A stretch of DNA of 58,859 nt from Mesorhizobium temperatum (GTDB taxonomy: Bacteria; Pseudomonadota; Alphaproteobacteria; Rhizobiales; Rhizobiaceae), in assembly GCF_002284575.1 (NCBI RefSeq), contig NZ_NPKJ01000029.1, positions 1 to 58,859 of the forward strand. Reading direction: 5' to 3'. The translations under genes and the position numbers were made by a program. Positions 39,415 through 48,311 of the stretch are shown here, one piece after another. The notes under the pieces are model-generated. The model ran no database searches. It was not told where the DNA came from and was given only the letters and a program-made list of their open reading frames with translations. Each line of letters starts with the position of its first letter. Position 1 is the stretch's first letter.

Positions 39415-39469
39415 GCGGCCGAATGAGGCGTCGCCGTTCCCCGAAGATTAGGTCTTAAGGATCAAGGAA

Positions 39470-41113
39470 ATGGCTGCCAAGGAGATCATGTTTTCGTTCG
39501 AGGCTCGCGACAGAATGCTGCGCGGCATTGACACCCTGGCGAATGCGGTGAGCGTCACGCTTGGCCCGCGGGGACGCAACGTCGCGATCGGCAGGGAGCA
39601 CGGCGCGCCGCGGGTCACGAAGGACGGCGTGACCGTCGCCAGGGAAATCGAACTCGACAACAAGTTCGAGAACATGGGCGCCCAGATGGTGCGCGAGATA
39701 GCAACAAAAACCTCCTATCAGGCCGGCGACGGCACGACCACCGCCGTCGTGCTCGCGCATGCGATCGCCCGGGAGGGCGCCAAGGCGGTAGCCGCCGGCA
39801 TGAATCCCATGGACCTGAAGCGCGGCATCGATCTCGCGGTCGAAGCCGTCGTCGCGGAACTCAAAAACAACGCGACGAAGGTCACCTCGAACGTCGAGAT
39901 TGCGCAAGTCGGCACCATCTCGGCCAACGGCGACAGGGAGATCGGCCGCTGCCTCGCCGACGCCATGAAGAGGGTCGGCAATGACGGCGTGATCACTGTC
40001 GAGGACGGGACGTCGCTCGAAACCGAACTCGAATTCGTCGAGGGCATGCAGTTCGACCGCGGCTATATCTCGCCCCATTTCATTACCAATCGCGCAAAGA
40101 TGCGGGTCGAGATGCAGGATGCCTATGTCCTCATCAGCGAGAAGAAACTGTCCAGCCTGAACGAAATACTGCCGCTGCTGGAGAAGGTGGTGCAGGCCGC
40201 CAAGCCGCTGCTCATCATCGCCGAGGATGTCGAGGGTGAGGTGATTGCGGCGCTGGTGGTCAACAAGTTGCGCGGCGCTCTCAAGGTTGCAGCCGTGAAG
40301 GCGCCGACCTACGGAAACCGCCGCAAGGCGATGCTGCAGGATCTCGCGCTGATGACTGGCGGAACGGTGATCTCGGAGGATTTGGGCATCAAGCTCGAGC
40401 ATGCTTCCCTCGATATGCTCGGGCGCACCAAGAAGGTGATGATCGACAAGGCAAACACCACGATCGTCGGCGGCGCCGGCAAGCGGGCAGGCATCGAGGC
40501 CCGCATCGCCGAGATCAAGCTCGAGCTTGCGGAAACCACCTCCGATTACGACCGCGAGAAGCTCCAGGAACGGCTGGCCAGGCTCGCCGGTGGCGTCGCC
40601 GTGATCCGGGTCGGCGGTGCCACCGAAGTCGAGGTCAGGGAGAAGAAGGATCGCATCGATGACGCGATGAACGCGACAAGAGCCGCGGTTGCAGAGGGCA
40701 TTCTCCCGGGCGGCGGGGTCGCCTTGCTGCGCGCCGGCAGGGCGCTCAAGAAGCTCAAGGGCGGCAACGAGGACCAGCAGGTCGGCATCGCGATCGTCAG
40801 GAAGGCGATCACCTGGCCGGCTCGGCAGATCGCGATCAATGCCGGCCTGGAAGGCTCGGTCGTCATCGCCGGGATCCTCGAAAACGACGACAACGCCTAT
40901 GGCTACGATGCCCAATCGGGCGTGTACGGGGATCTGGTGTCAAAGGGCATCATCGACCCGGCCAAGGTGGTGCAAACGGCGCTCCAGGGCGCAGCCTCGG
41001 TGGCGGGCCTCCTCATCATGACGGAGGCCATGGTGGCCGAAGTGCCTGGCCCGCCGCCGCCGGAGCTTCCCGGTCACGAGCATCATCATCACGATATGGA
41101 TTTGGATTTCTGA
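39470..41113 (+). CDS. groEL: GroEL-type chaperonin with a histidine-rich tail
   Basis: 547 residues. Standard Cpn60 blocks: [30 protein letters not shown], the [16 protein letters not shown] apical region and [19 protein letters not shown]. The usual C-terminal Gly-Gly-Met repeat is replaced by a Pro-rich stretch and [13 protein letters not shown]. No groES precedes it. As a probable extra copy next to hemA and the oxidase cluster it may serve folding of these proteins, or metal handling through the tail; both are inferences. Confidence 0.93.
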   Translation: MAAKEIMFSFEARDRMLRGIDTLANAVSVTLGPRGRNVAIGREHGAPRVTKDGVTVAREIELDNKFENMGAQMVREIATKTSYQAGDGTTTAVVLAHAIAREGAKAVAAGMNPMDLKRGIDLAVEAVVAELKNNATKVTSNVEIAQVGTISANGDREIGRCLADAMKRVGNDGVITVEDGTSLETELEFVEGMQFDRGYISPHFITNRAKMRVEMQDAYVLISEKKLSSLNEILPLLEKVVQAAKPLLIIAEDVEGEVIAALVVNKLRGALKVAAVKAPTYGNRRKAMLQDLALMTGGTVISEDLGIKLEHASLDMLGRTKKVMIDKANTTIVGGAGKRAGIEARIAEIKLELAETTSDYDREKLQERLARLAGGVAVIRVGGATEVEVREKKDRIDDAMNATRAAVAEGILPGGGVALLRAGRALKKLKGGNEDQQVGIAIVRKAITWPARQIAINAGLEGSVVIAGILENDDNAYGYDAQSGVYGDLVSKGIIDPAKVVQTALQGAASVAGLLIMTEAMVAEVPGPPPPELPGHEHHHHDMDLDF

Positions 41114-41126
41114 CCGCTTCGCGGTC
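41112..41126 (+). terminator. Short hairpin after groEL
   Basis: GACCGC-TTC-GCGGTC forms a perfect 6-bp stem beginning at the stop codon of groEL. No U-rich run follows, so it is at best a weak or Rho-assisted terminator or a 3'-end stabiliser. Confidence 0.3.
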
Positions 41127-41310
41127 GTAATCCGGGCTCGCGGCCATCAACAATGATCTCGTCCGCTATCGAGGTGAGACAAGTCGTCGAGGATCACGGT
41201 ATCCAAGGTCGGCTCATGGCGCATCTTTCCATTTGACCATAGGCGCATCCCACCCCAAGCGGTAGTTTAGCGTCGGTACCAAGCGTCGGATTTTCATCAC
41301 CAGGATCTGC

Positions 41311-42105
41311 TCAGCGGCCGCGCTCCCAGCGCAGTTCGTTTAGTCGGGGATCGGCGGCAAAGGCCGTCCTGGAAAACTCGATCCGCTTTTCCGGGAACTC
41401 ACAGATCCCCTGTACGCCGAAGGCGCCCAGCCGGATGCGCCAGGCGTGGGGTTCCAGCGGTTTCGGCCTGGCAAAGGCGCTACATGCCAGCAGCGCCACA
41501 TTGGCGCCTTTCGGGTCGCGCACGGAGCGATAGCGGATCGCCTCCATCCCGGCCTCGCGCGCGACATCGGCGATATTTTGGCAGGCCGCATAGTCGGTCG
41601 GGTGCGTCCACGCCGCCGCGTCGCGGTCGAGCGGCGGCCGCGTCAGGTCGATCACCTTTGTGCTGCGTATCGCGGCGGCGAAGGCGGTGTATTCAGCGGC
41701 GTCGTGCGGCCAGGGCGTATCCGGCGATTCCGCGAAGAACAGCAGGCGGTAAAAAGCCATCTCGGAGACGGCGGTCATCATGGTCTCCGCCGCATAGTAG
41801 ACGCCCTTGGTCCTGCCGGCGCGGCGGAAGCGCGAACCGTGCGGGTAGACCGAGCCGTAGCGGAAGGGCGTTGCCAAGAGATAGTGCAGATGCCGGCATT
41901 CCAAGGGGATTTGCGGCTTGGTTTCCTCGATCAGGTCTTCGAGGAGGGCCTGCTCGTCGAGCGTATCGACGATCTTCAATGTCGAGACGCGGTGCTGCGC
42001 CTCAACCATGCGCCAGTATTTGCCGTCGAGCCAATACTTGCTATCGAGTTTGGCGGCTTCAGACGAGAGCGCGTCGGGAGTCCAGATAGGCGATGACATC
42101 GACAA
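41311..42105 (-). CDS. RES-domain toxin
   Basis: 264 residues. The RES domain contains ATPFRYGSVYPHGSRF, GRTKGVYYAAETMMTAVSEMAFYRL and a late GMEAIRYRSVRDPKGAN, which carry the conserved Arg, Glu, Tyr and Ser. RES toxins degrade NAD+ in several studied systems. The gene starts within the last 47 bp of the antitoxin gene, so the two are translationally linked. Length is slightly above the common 150-230. Confidence 0.88.
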   Translation of the reverse strand: MSMSSPIWTPDALSSEAAKLDSKYWLDGKYWRMVEAQHRVSTLKIVDTLDEQALLEDLIEETKPQIPLECRHLHYLLATPFRYGSVYPHGSRFRRAGRTKGVYYAAETMMTAVSEMAFYRLLFFAESPDTPWPHDAAEYTAFAAAIRSTKVIDLTRPPLDRDAAAWTHPTDYAACQNIADVAREAGMEAIRYRSVRDPKGANVALLACSAFARPKPLEPHAWRIRLGAFGVQGICEFPEKRIEFSRTAFAADPRLNELRWERGR

Positions 42106-42433
42106 GTCCTGCTATCGTCACGATTTTTTCGAGCGGGGTGCCGTCGAAGGCCGTGTTGGCATTCTTCAGCCATGCCCGGGCGACGGTCTCGTCGCCGCCG
42201 ACAATGGCGTCGAGCGAGCGGAACAGCCGGACGAACAGCACGGCAAGCTCGAATGGCTTGGTCCCACGCTCCAGCAGGAATTCTTGCCTGCGCATGCGCG
42301 AAACCGTGGCTTCCGATACCCCGATAATGGAGGCCAGCATCCTGGCGGTAATGTCCAGCAGATCGGCGGCGCGCAACGTGGCCTTGGTCAGGACTGCATT
42401 TTCGGCCGTGTTGGCGGCGAGATGGGGCTGCAT
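42059..42433 (-). CDS. Xre/MbcA/ParS-type antitoxin
   Basis: 124 residues. An N-terminal helix-turn-helix (AADLLDITARMLASIIGVSEATVSRMRR) is followed by the toxin-binding MbcA/ParS/Xre domain (AVLFVRLFRSLDAIVGGDETVARAWLKNANTAFDGTPLEKI). This is the standard partner of RES toxins. ATG 42433 is preceded by AAGGAGAG. It probably binds the palindrome in its own promoter. Confidence 0.9.
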   Translation of the reverse strand: MQPHLAANTAENAVLTKATLRAADLLDITARMLASIIGVSEATVSRMRRQEFLLERGTKPFELAVLFVRLFRSLDAIVGGDETVARAWLKNANTAFDGTPLEKIVTIAGLVDVIAYLDSRRALV

Positions 42434-42459
42434 TGTAAGCGTCTCTCCTTTCTGGTGAA

Positions 42460-42488
42460 AATATATGCCATGAAAATTCATATGGAAA
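42460..42488 (-). promoter_or_regulatory. Promoter with internal palindrome for the RES/Xre pair
   Basis: On the minus strand: -35 TTTCCA (42483-42488), 17-bp spacer, -10 TATATT (42460-42465). The spacer contains the perfect palindrome ATGAATTTTCAT (42470-42481), well placed for repression by the Xre antitoxin. The -10 starts about 27 bp from the antitoxin ATG. Confidence 0.6.
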
Positions 42489-42676
42489 GATGCTGGCTTT
42501 AAACAATTTGGCGGGCCGTCGAGAGGCTGCTCGCGCGGCCCGCCGCTTTGTACTGCGTGACATGCCCGCCGAATGTCGCATTTGCTGGGACATAGCCGCT
42601 GCAAAACTGGAATCCTGGCAAGCACGCCGATGCCATGAACGGCGATTTTAGGGTGGCGACTGAGTTGGGAGGCAAG

Positions 42677-43096
42677 ATGGACGACGCTCATACCGGATCA
42701 TGCCTGTGCGGGGCTGTGCGGTTCAGGACGCGGGGGCCGTTGCGCGGCGTGATCTATTGTCACTGCTCGCAGTGCCGGAAGCAAAGTGGTCACTTCTACG
42801 CTGCAACCAATGTTCCCAACGCAGACATCACAATAGTGGGCGCGGAAAGCATCACCTGGTACGAAGCATCTTCGTTTGCCAGGCGCGGTTTCTGTAAGAC
42901 ATGCGGCTCGCTGCTGTTCTGGAAGCCGCAGGATGATGAATATGTCTCGGTTTTGGCCGGACTGTTCGACAAGCCCACCGGACTTCAGGGCCAATGCCAC
43001 ATCTTCGTCGGCGACAAGGGCGACTACTACACGATCGACGATGGGCTGCCGCAGTTCGAGAAGTCGACGCCGTCGATCAAGGTCGCCGACGAATGA
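42677..43096 (+). CDS. GFA family protein
   Basis: 139 residues of the GFA (Gfa/CENP-V) family, which holds two zinc sites. The metal cysteines are visible in GSCLCGAVRF, YCHCSQCRKQSG and FCKTCGSLLFW. The prototype binds glutathione and may speed its adduct formation with formaldehyde; most members are uncharacterised. ATG 42677 is preceded by GGAGG. It ends next to dgkA and could share its transcript. Confidence 0.88.
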   Translation: MDDAHTGSCLCGAVRFRTRGPLRGVIYCHCSQCRKQSGHFYAATNVPNADITIVGAESITWYEASSFARRGFCKTCGSLLFWKPQDDEYVSVLAGLFDKPTGLQGQCHIFVGDKGDYYTIDDGLPQFEKSTPSIKVADE

Positions 43097-43170
43097 TTTT
43101 GCAGAGGTCGCCTTATTCCCTTGATCCGGCCATTGCGCTATCCCCTGCCGGTGGTTCGGAAAGGTTTGGC

Positions 43171-43530
43171 ATGCAGCGGCTGATCGATGCTTTCTTCAAT
43201 TCAGTGCGGGCATTTCGCAAATTGGCTTCCAGCGAGAAAGCCTTCCAGCAGGAGTTGATGCTGCTCGTGCTTGCCTTGCCGCTCGGCTGGTTTGTTTCGG
43301 TGTCGTGGCGCGGCTATGCCCTGCTGATCGGCGCGGTTCTGCTGCTGATCATGGTCGAAGTGCTGAACACCGGCATCGAGGCCGCATGCGATGCGTTCAG
43401 CCGGGAGTTCAACGTCGATATCCAGCTCGCCAAGGACTGCGGTTCGCTGGCGGTGCTGATTTCGGTGGTGATCGTTGCCGGCGTCTGGGGCATCGCCATC
43501 ATCGAGCGAATCTTGGGGCTACCGATCTAG
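43171..43530 (+). CDS. dgkA: Diacylglycerol kinase
   Basis: 119 residues, the usual size for the small trimeric membrane kinase that recycles diacylglycerol. The active-site motif EVLNTGIEAACD and the following FNVDIQLAKDCGSLAVLIS segment are intact. Three transmembrane helices are visible. ATG 43171 is preferred on length; an in-frame ATG at 43093 overlaps the GFA stop codon and would add 26 residues. Confidence 0.9.
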   Translation: MQRLIDAFFNSVRAFRKLASSEKAFQQELMLLVLALPLGWFVSVSWRGYALLIGAVLLLIMVEVLNTGIEAACDAFSREFNVDIQLAKDCGSLAVLISVVIVAGVWGIAIIERILGLPI

Positions 43531-43571
43531 CCATCAAATCCCTACATGCCCGGTTACCACAACCTGATCCC

Positions 43572-43620
43572 GACCATGATCTGTTCCGATAACCGGTATC
43601 CACTTTCCGGGATCATGGTC
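43572..43620. repeat. Rhizobial dispersed palindromic repeat
   Basis: GACCATGATC (43572-43581) and GATCATGGTC (43611-43620) form 10-bp perfect inverted ends around an ACCGGTATCCACTTTCCGGG-type core. This sequence is one of the commonest short intergenic repeats in Mesorhizobium and relatives (from memory). It sits in the 103-bp gap before the hemerythrin gene. Confidence 0.65.
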
Positions 43621-43633
43621 TGAGGAGACCGAC

Positions 43634-44215
43634 ATGACCGCCGATTCCCTGCTGCTCGAACGCGCAGGCCTGCCGGACGATTTACGCTGGCTGGCCGAAA
43701 AATACCCGCGCGAGGTCTGGCAGGGCCACACCAACATCCATGGCATCGCCAACATGTGGCTGCAGCGGCACGACATGTTCCGCGAACTCGGCGGCGTGCT
43801 GACCAACGGCATCGGCGACTATCGCGAGGGCAGGCTGACGGCGCCGGAGTTCGCGCGCTGGTTCGCACCGCGCCTCAACCATTTTCTCGGTCATCTCGAC
43901 GGCCACCACAATGTCGAGGACAATCATTATTTTCCGGTCTTCGCCAAGGCCGAGACCCGGCTGAAGCGCGGCTTCGAGATTCTCGATGCCGATCATCACA
44001 CGATCCATGAGGGGCTGGAGCGCAATGCCGAGACGGCGAATGCCTTCATCCGGACGCTTCAGGAGAGCGAGGACAAGCAGCGCTTTGCCGCCGATGCCTA
44101 TGCCGACGAGAACAGCCGGCTGATCGCCATGCTGGCCCGGCACCTTGCCGATGAGGAAGACCTCATCATCCCGCTGATCCTTGATCGCGGCGATCGGGCG
44201 CTCGGCATCGATTAG
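43634..44215 (+). CDS. Hemerythrin-domain protein
   Basis: 193 residues, a four-helix bundle with the HHE iron ligands: HTNIHGIANMW, HFLGHLDGHHNVEDNHYFPVF, DADHHTIHEGL and LARHLADEEDLIIPLIL. Such proteins bind a di-iron centre for oxygen sensing or storage or iron repair. The stop codon TAG (44213-44215) shares its last base with the left end of the inverted-repeat element that follows, so the C-terminus may have been trimmed or set by that insertion. Confidence 0.87.
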   Translation: MTADSLLLERAGLPDDLRWLAEKYPREVWQGHTNIHGIANMWLQRHDMFRELGGVLTNGIGDYREGRLTAPEFARWFAPRLNHFLGHLDGHHNVEDNHYFPVFAKAETRLKRGFEILDADHHTIHEGLERNAETANAFIRTLQESEDKQRFAADAYADENSRLIAMLARHLADEEDLIIPLILDRGDRALGID

Positions 44216-44447
44216 GATGTGTTGATATTCAGGTGATGCCGGCCTGCAAATGGCGGCTTCCTGTGCTTCCGGCCTTCGCCGGCCGAAGCACTCATGAGCG
44301 GTCGCGGCAGTTAAGGCTACGGCCGGCGTAGGCCGGTGCTCACGTACCCAAAAGTACGCTGCGCTCCGGTTCTCGGAACCCACCTGTTTGGTCGCTTCGC
44401 GCCCGTCTTCGACTCCGACTCGGCCTGACGTGAATCTCAACACATCC
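44215..44447. mobile_element. 233-bp MITE-like element with terminal inverted repeats
   Basis: Left end GGATGTGTTGATATTCAGGT (44215-44234) and right end (44428-44447) are inverted copies agreeing at 18 of 20 positions. The interior is rich in short palindromes (GGCCTTCGCCGGCC; CCGGCGTAGGCCGG) and has no coding capacity. Size, ends and lack of genes fit a miniature inverted-repeat element moved by a transposase elsewhere. No target-site duplication is obvious. Confidence 0.6.
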
Positions 44448-44477
44448 CGGAGCAAGGTGAGGTCAGGTTTGGTCGAC

Positions 44478-45065
44478 CTACGTTTCCTTGCTACGCTCCT
44501 TTTTGGCAATGGTGTGAGCGATGAACCAGGCGAGGACCGCCGCTGCCAACCCAATCGCCAGGGCGATCAGCAATCGCTCGTGACGGACCAACGCCTGGCC
44601 GACGATGCGCTCCGCGCCCAGCCCGAACACATAGCCGATGGTGGTGAACAATCCGGCCCAGACCATGGATGAAATGACGTTGAGAATGACAAAGCGCGTC
44701 ACGGCAATGCCTGACAGTCCGGCCGCGATGCCGCCGACAAGGCGCAGGCCATAAATGAAGCGGTTTGACAGCACGAAAATGTCGGGATGGGTGGAGACAA
44801 GACGATAGGCGTGGCTGAAACCCGGCCGGCCCTTCAGTTTGACCACGAACGGATGGTCTTCGAAGCTTCGTCCGAGGATAAAGAAAAAGGTATCGCCGAC
44901 AAAGGCGCCGATGGCCGCTGCGAGAAAGGCCTGCCACAGGATGAAGACATGCTGATGCGCGAAAAACCCGCCGAGGAGGGCCGCACTTTCGCCCTCGGCG
45001 ACACAGCCCAGAAAGACGGCAATCAGCCCATATTGTTCGATGAGATGGTGGATGGCATCCGTCAT
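44478..45065 (-). CDS. DedA family membrane protein
   Basis: 195 residues of the DedA/SNARE-associated (VTT) superfamily, implicated in membrane lipid recycling and proton-dependent homeostasis. Visible: FLGCVAEGESAALLGGFFAHQ, GAFVGDTFFFILGR and the FVLSNRFIYGLRLVGGIAAGLSGI segment with conserved Arg, followed by C-terminal helices. It overlaps the DUF1003 gene by 4 bp (ATGA), giving a two-gene operon. Confidence 0.88.
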   Translation of the reverse strand: MTDAIHHLIEQYGLIAVFLGCVAEGESAALLGGFFAHQHVFILWQAFLAAAIGAFVGDTFFFILGRSFEDHPFVVKLKGRPGFSHAYRLVSTHPDIFVLSNRFIYGLRLVGGIAAGLSGIAVTRFVILNVISSMVWAGLFTTIGYVFGLGAERIVGQALVRHERLLIALAIGLAAAVLAWFIAHTIAKKERSKET

Positions 45066-45625
45066 GAAGGCGTCCGCTGCTTTGACAGAATCTCGTCGAT
45101 CCGCTTCACCTGTTCGGCCAGCTGCGCAATCTCGCCGCGCATGCCAACGATCTGGCTGTGGCGCAATTCGTCCAGCTTCTCATGTAGTGCCATGATCTCG
45201 ATCTCGGCCTTGAGATTGACCTCGTAGTCGTGGGCGGCGTCGATGCGGTCGCGCTCGGCTTGGCGGTTCTGCGCCATCATGATCACCGGCGCCTGCAGAG
45301 CAGCGATCATGGACAGGATGAGGTTGAGGAAGATGAAGGGATAGGGATCGAAGGCGTCGCGCGAAAGAAGCCAGACATTGCCTGACGTCCACAGGATCAG
45401 GAAGGCGATGAAGGCCAGGATGAAGGACCAGGAACCGCCGATCCGGGCGATGGTGTCGGCGAGGCGGTCGCCAAACGTCTGATGAAAAGCGACGGCCTTG
45501 TTGGTGTCCTTCGAGATCGTGGTGCGTTCGAGCGTGCTTTGCAGCACCTGGCTCTCAACCTGCCCTAGCCCATCTGGCCTTCGCTTCAGCCAGCGCTTTG
45601 CCAACTCTTCGATAGTCTTGTTCAT
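45062..45625 (-). CDS. DUF1003 membrane protein
   Basis: 187 residues. Two close transmembrane helices (SWSFILAFIAFLILWTSGNVWLL and FDPYPFIFLNLILSMIAALQAPVIMMAQNRQ) are followed by the D-x-x-R-x-x-x-D-Y-E-V-N-L-K-A-E-x-E pattern of DUF1003 and a coiled-coil C-terminus. Function is unknown. It is first of the pair with dedA. Confidence 0.9.
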   Translation of the reverse strand: MNKTIEELAKRWLKRRPDGLGQVESQVLQSTLERTTISKDTNKAVAFHQTFGDRLADTIARIGGSWSFILAFIAFLILWTSGNVWLLSRDAFDPYPFIFLNLILSMIAALQAPVIMMAQNRQAERDRIDAAHDYEVNLKAEIEIMALHEKLDELRHSQIVGMRGEIAQLAEQVKRIDEILSKQRTPS

Positions 45626-45707
45626 GCCGCCTCCGTCGTCAGTGATAGACCTAAAGGCTGCCGGTTCGCACGGGAAGTGGTAGATTGACGCGACAGGTGA
45701 GGAAACA

Positions 45708-46421
45708 ATGATGGATTTTCAGAAAATCCGCGCCCGCGCGGCCAAACGCAAGGGCGGGGAAGCGGTGCTGGCGTCGCTGCTGGGGCCCATGCCCGACAAT
45801 GCCGCGGTGGCTGACATTACCGACGACCGCATCCTCTCGACCATGGCCGAGCGTGTTTTCGCCGCTGGTTTCGTCTGGCGGGTCATCGAGCAGAAATGGC
45901 CTGGTTTCGAAGAAGCGTTCCTCGGCTTCGAGCCGAAGCGGCTGCTGTTCCAGCCAGACGATTTTTGGCACGAGCTGACGGCCGACAAGCGCATCGTGCG
46001 CAATCCGCAGAAGATCAAATCCGTCCGCGACAACGCCGTGTTTGTCGAGAGGGTGTCGAAGGAGCATGGCGGCTTCGGCAAGTTCCTCGCCGATTGGCCT
46101 GAAGACGACCAGGTCGGACTGATGGCCTATCTCGGCAAGCATGGCAGCCGGCTCGGTGGCAACACCGGCCAGTATTTCCTGCGGTGGCTGGAGTGGGACG
46201 CCTTCATCGTCTCGGCCGACATGGCGGCGGCGCTGCGCGACGCCGGCCTCGACATCGCCGAAAGCCCGACCTCAAAGAGGGATCTCGACAAGATCCAGAA
46301 CCAGATCAATGCCTGGGCGGCACAAACCGGCCTGCCGCGCCGGCATATTTCGCGCATTTTGGCGATGTCGATCGGCGAGAACCACTCGCCGGAAGCATTG
46401 CGCGAATATATGGGCGAATAA
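45708..46421 (+). CDS. DNA-3-methyladenine glycosylase I-like protein
   Basis: 237 residues of the Tag/AlkA-type HhH glycosylase superfamily that removes alkylated adenine. The sequence has MAERVFAAGFVWRVIEQKWPGFEEAFLGFEP, NPQKIKSVRDNA and LGKHGSRLGGNTGQYFLRWLEWDAFI, matching the Tag-related family common in Rhizobiales; the classic Tag zinc ligands are not evident. AGGAA precedes ATG 45708; 45711 is an equally good Met. Confidence 0.78.
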   Translation: MMDFQKIRARAAKRKGGEAVLASLLGPMPDNAAVADITDDRILSTMAERVFAAGFVWRVIEQKWPGFEEAFLGFEPKRLLFQPDDFWHELTADKRIVRNPQKIKSVRDNAVFVERVSKEHGGFGKFLADWPEDDQVGLMAYLGKHGSRLGGNTGQYFLRWLEWDAFIVSADMAAALRDAGLDIAESPTSKRDLDKIQNQINAWAAQTGLPRRHISRILAMSIGENHSPEALREYMGE

Positions 46422-46540
46422 GGCACAATCGACATGTCGATCGGTCCGATCGGTCTGACACGAATGACATGTCATTCGGTCTGGGGTGGTCCAAATGAAC
46501 GCCATTGCCCGGCGGATTCCGGCGCGCTAAGTCAGCAGGC

Positions 46541-48256
46541 ATGACCGACAACACCGCTTCCGACATATTGCGCATCGCCGTCGCCCAGCTCAATCCGACG
46601 GTTGGCGACGTCGCCGGCAATCTTGCCAAGGCCCGCGAGGCGAGGGCGGATGCCGCCCGCCAGGGCGCCGACCTCGTGCTGTTCACGGAGCTTTTCCTTG
46701 CTGGTTATCCGCCCGAAGACCTGGTGCTGAAGCCGGCGTTTCTGAAGGCCTGCGAGCAGGCGGCGCAGGATTTCGCCGGGGATACCGCCGATGGCGGGCC
46801 TGGCGTCATCATCGGCACGCCGCTGAAGCGCAAGAGCGGAACGCACAATTCGATCATCTTTGCCGATGGCGGCAAGATCGTTGCCGAGCGCTACAAGCTC
46901 GATTTGCCGAACTATGGCGAATTCGACGAGAAGCGCGTCTTCCAGGCCGGCCCTGAAATGCAGGGACCGGTCAATTTCCGCGGCGTGCGCCTGGGGATTC
47001 CGATCTGCGAAGACATTTGGGGCGATGTCGGCATATGCGAGACGCTGGCCGAAAGCGGCGCCGAAATCCTGCTGGTGCCGAACGGCTCGCCCTATTATCG
47101 CGGCAAGGTCGACGTTCGCCACCAGATCGTCATTCGCCAGGTCATCGAATGCGGATTGCCGATCATCTATGCCAACCAGCTTGGCGGCCAGGACGAGCTG
47201 ATCTTCGACGGCGCGTCGTTTGCCATAGGTTCTGACAAGACGCTGGCCTTCCAGATGAGCCAGTTCGAGGAGACGGTCAACGTCACCACCTGGAAGCGAA
47301 ACCGCGCCGCCGCAGGCGCGCAAAATGGAAATAATTCCGACGGCTGGGTCTGCTCCGAAGGGCCGATGTCGACAATACCGGAAAAGGAGGAGGCCGATTA
47401 CCGCGCCTGCATGCTGGGCCTGCGCGACTACGTCAACAAGAACGGCTTCAAGAACGTTGTGCTCGGCCTTTCCGGCGGCATCGATTCGGCGATCTGTGCA
47501 GCACTTGCCGTCGATGCGCTCGGCGAGGAACGGCTGCGCGCCGTGATGATGCCTTATCGCTACACCTCGAAGGACTCGCTCAAAGACGCCGAGGATTGCG
47601 CCCGTGCGCTCGGCTGCCGTTACGACATCGTGCCGATCTTCGAGCCGGTCGAGGGATTCCTGCATACCCTGACGCAGCTTTTCGAGGGCACCAAGGAAGG
47701 CATCACCGAAGAAAATCTGCAGAGCCGCGCGCGCGGCACCATTTTGATGGCGATCTCCAACAAGTTCGGCTCGATGGTGGTCACCACCGGCAACAAGAGC
47801 GAGATGTCGGTTGGCTACGCCACGCTCTACGGCGACATGAATGGCGGCTTCAACCCGATCAAGGACCTCTATAAGATGCAGGTCTATGCGCTGTCGCGCT
47901 GGCGCAATACGCACGTGCCGCCGGGCGCACTGGGCCCCTCCGGCGAAGTGATCCCGAACAACATCATCGACAAGGCGCCGTCGGCGGAACTGCGCGAGAA
48001 CCAGACGGATCAGGATTCGCTGCCGCCCTATCCGGTGCTGGACGACATTTTGGAGTGTCTGGTCGAGAACGAGATGGGTGTCGACGACATCGTTGCCCGC
48101 GGCCATGATCGGGCGACGGTGACGCGCGTCGAGCACCTGCTCTACATCGCCGAATACAAGCGCCGGCAGGCAGCGCCCGGCGTGAAGATCACCAAAAAGA
48201 ATTTCGGCCGCGACCGCCGTTATCCCATCACCAACCGGTTCAGGGATGGCGGATAG
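46541..48256 (+). CDS. nadE: Glutamine-dependent NAD+ synthase
   Basis: 571 residues. An N-terminal nitrilase-type glutaminase domain has the Glu-Lys-Cys triad in FTELFLAGYPPED, YKLDLPNYGEFDEKR and GIPICEDIWG. The C-terminal synthetase domain has the PPi loop LGLSGGIDSAICAALA and TTGNKSEMSVGYATLYGDM. It amidates deamido-NAD using glutamine. ATG 46541 follows the family N-terminus. It is followed closely by a GNAT gene. Confidence 0.95.
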   Translation: MTDNTASDILRIAVAQLNPTVGDVAGNLAKAREARADAARQGADLVLFTELFLAGYPPEDLVLKPAFLKACEQAAQDFAGDTADGGPGVIIGTPLKRKSGTHNSIIFADGGKIVAERYKLDLPNYGEFDEKRVFQAGPEMQGPVNFRGVRLGIPICEDIWGDVGICETLAESGAEILLVPNGSPYYRGKVDVRHQIVIRQVIECGLPIIYANQLGGQDELIFDGASFAIGSDKTLAFQMSQFEETVNVTTWKRNRAAAGAQNGNNSDGWVCSEGPMSTIPEKEEADYRACMLGLRDYVNKNGFKNVVLGLSGGIDSAICAALAVDALGEERLRAVMMPYRYTSKDSLKDAEDCARALGCRYDIVPIFEPVEGFLHTLTQLFEGTKEGITEENLQSRARGTILMAISNKFGSMVVTTGNKSEMSVGYATLYGDMNGGFNPIKDLYKMQVYALSRWRNTHVPPGALGPSGEVIPNNIIDKAPSAELRENQTDQDSLPPYPVLDDILECLVENEMGVDDIVARGHDRATVTRVEHLLYIAEYKRRQAAPGVKITKKNFGRDRRYPITNRFRDGG

Positions 48257-48311
48257 GCGCCGTTTCTCGCTCCTGTGAAATGGCTGCGGCCGGACGATCA
48301 GTGGGATAGCC

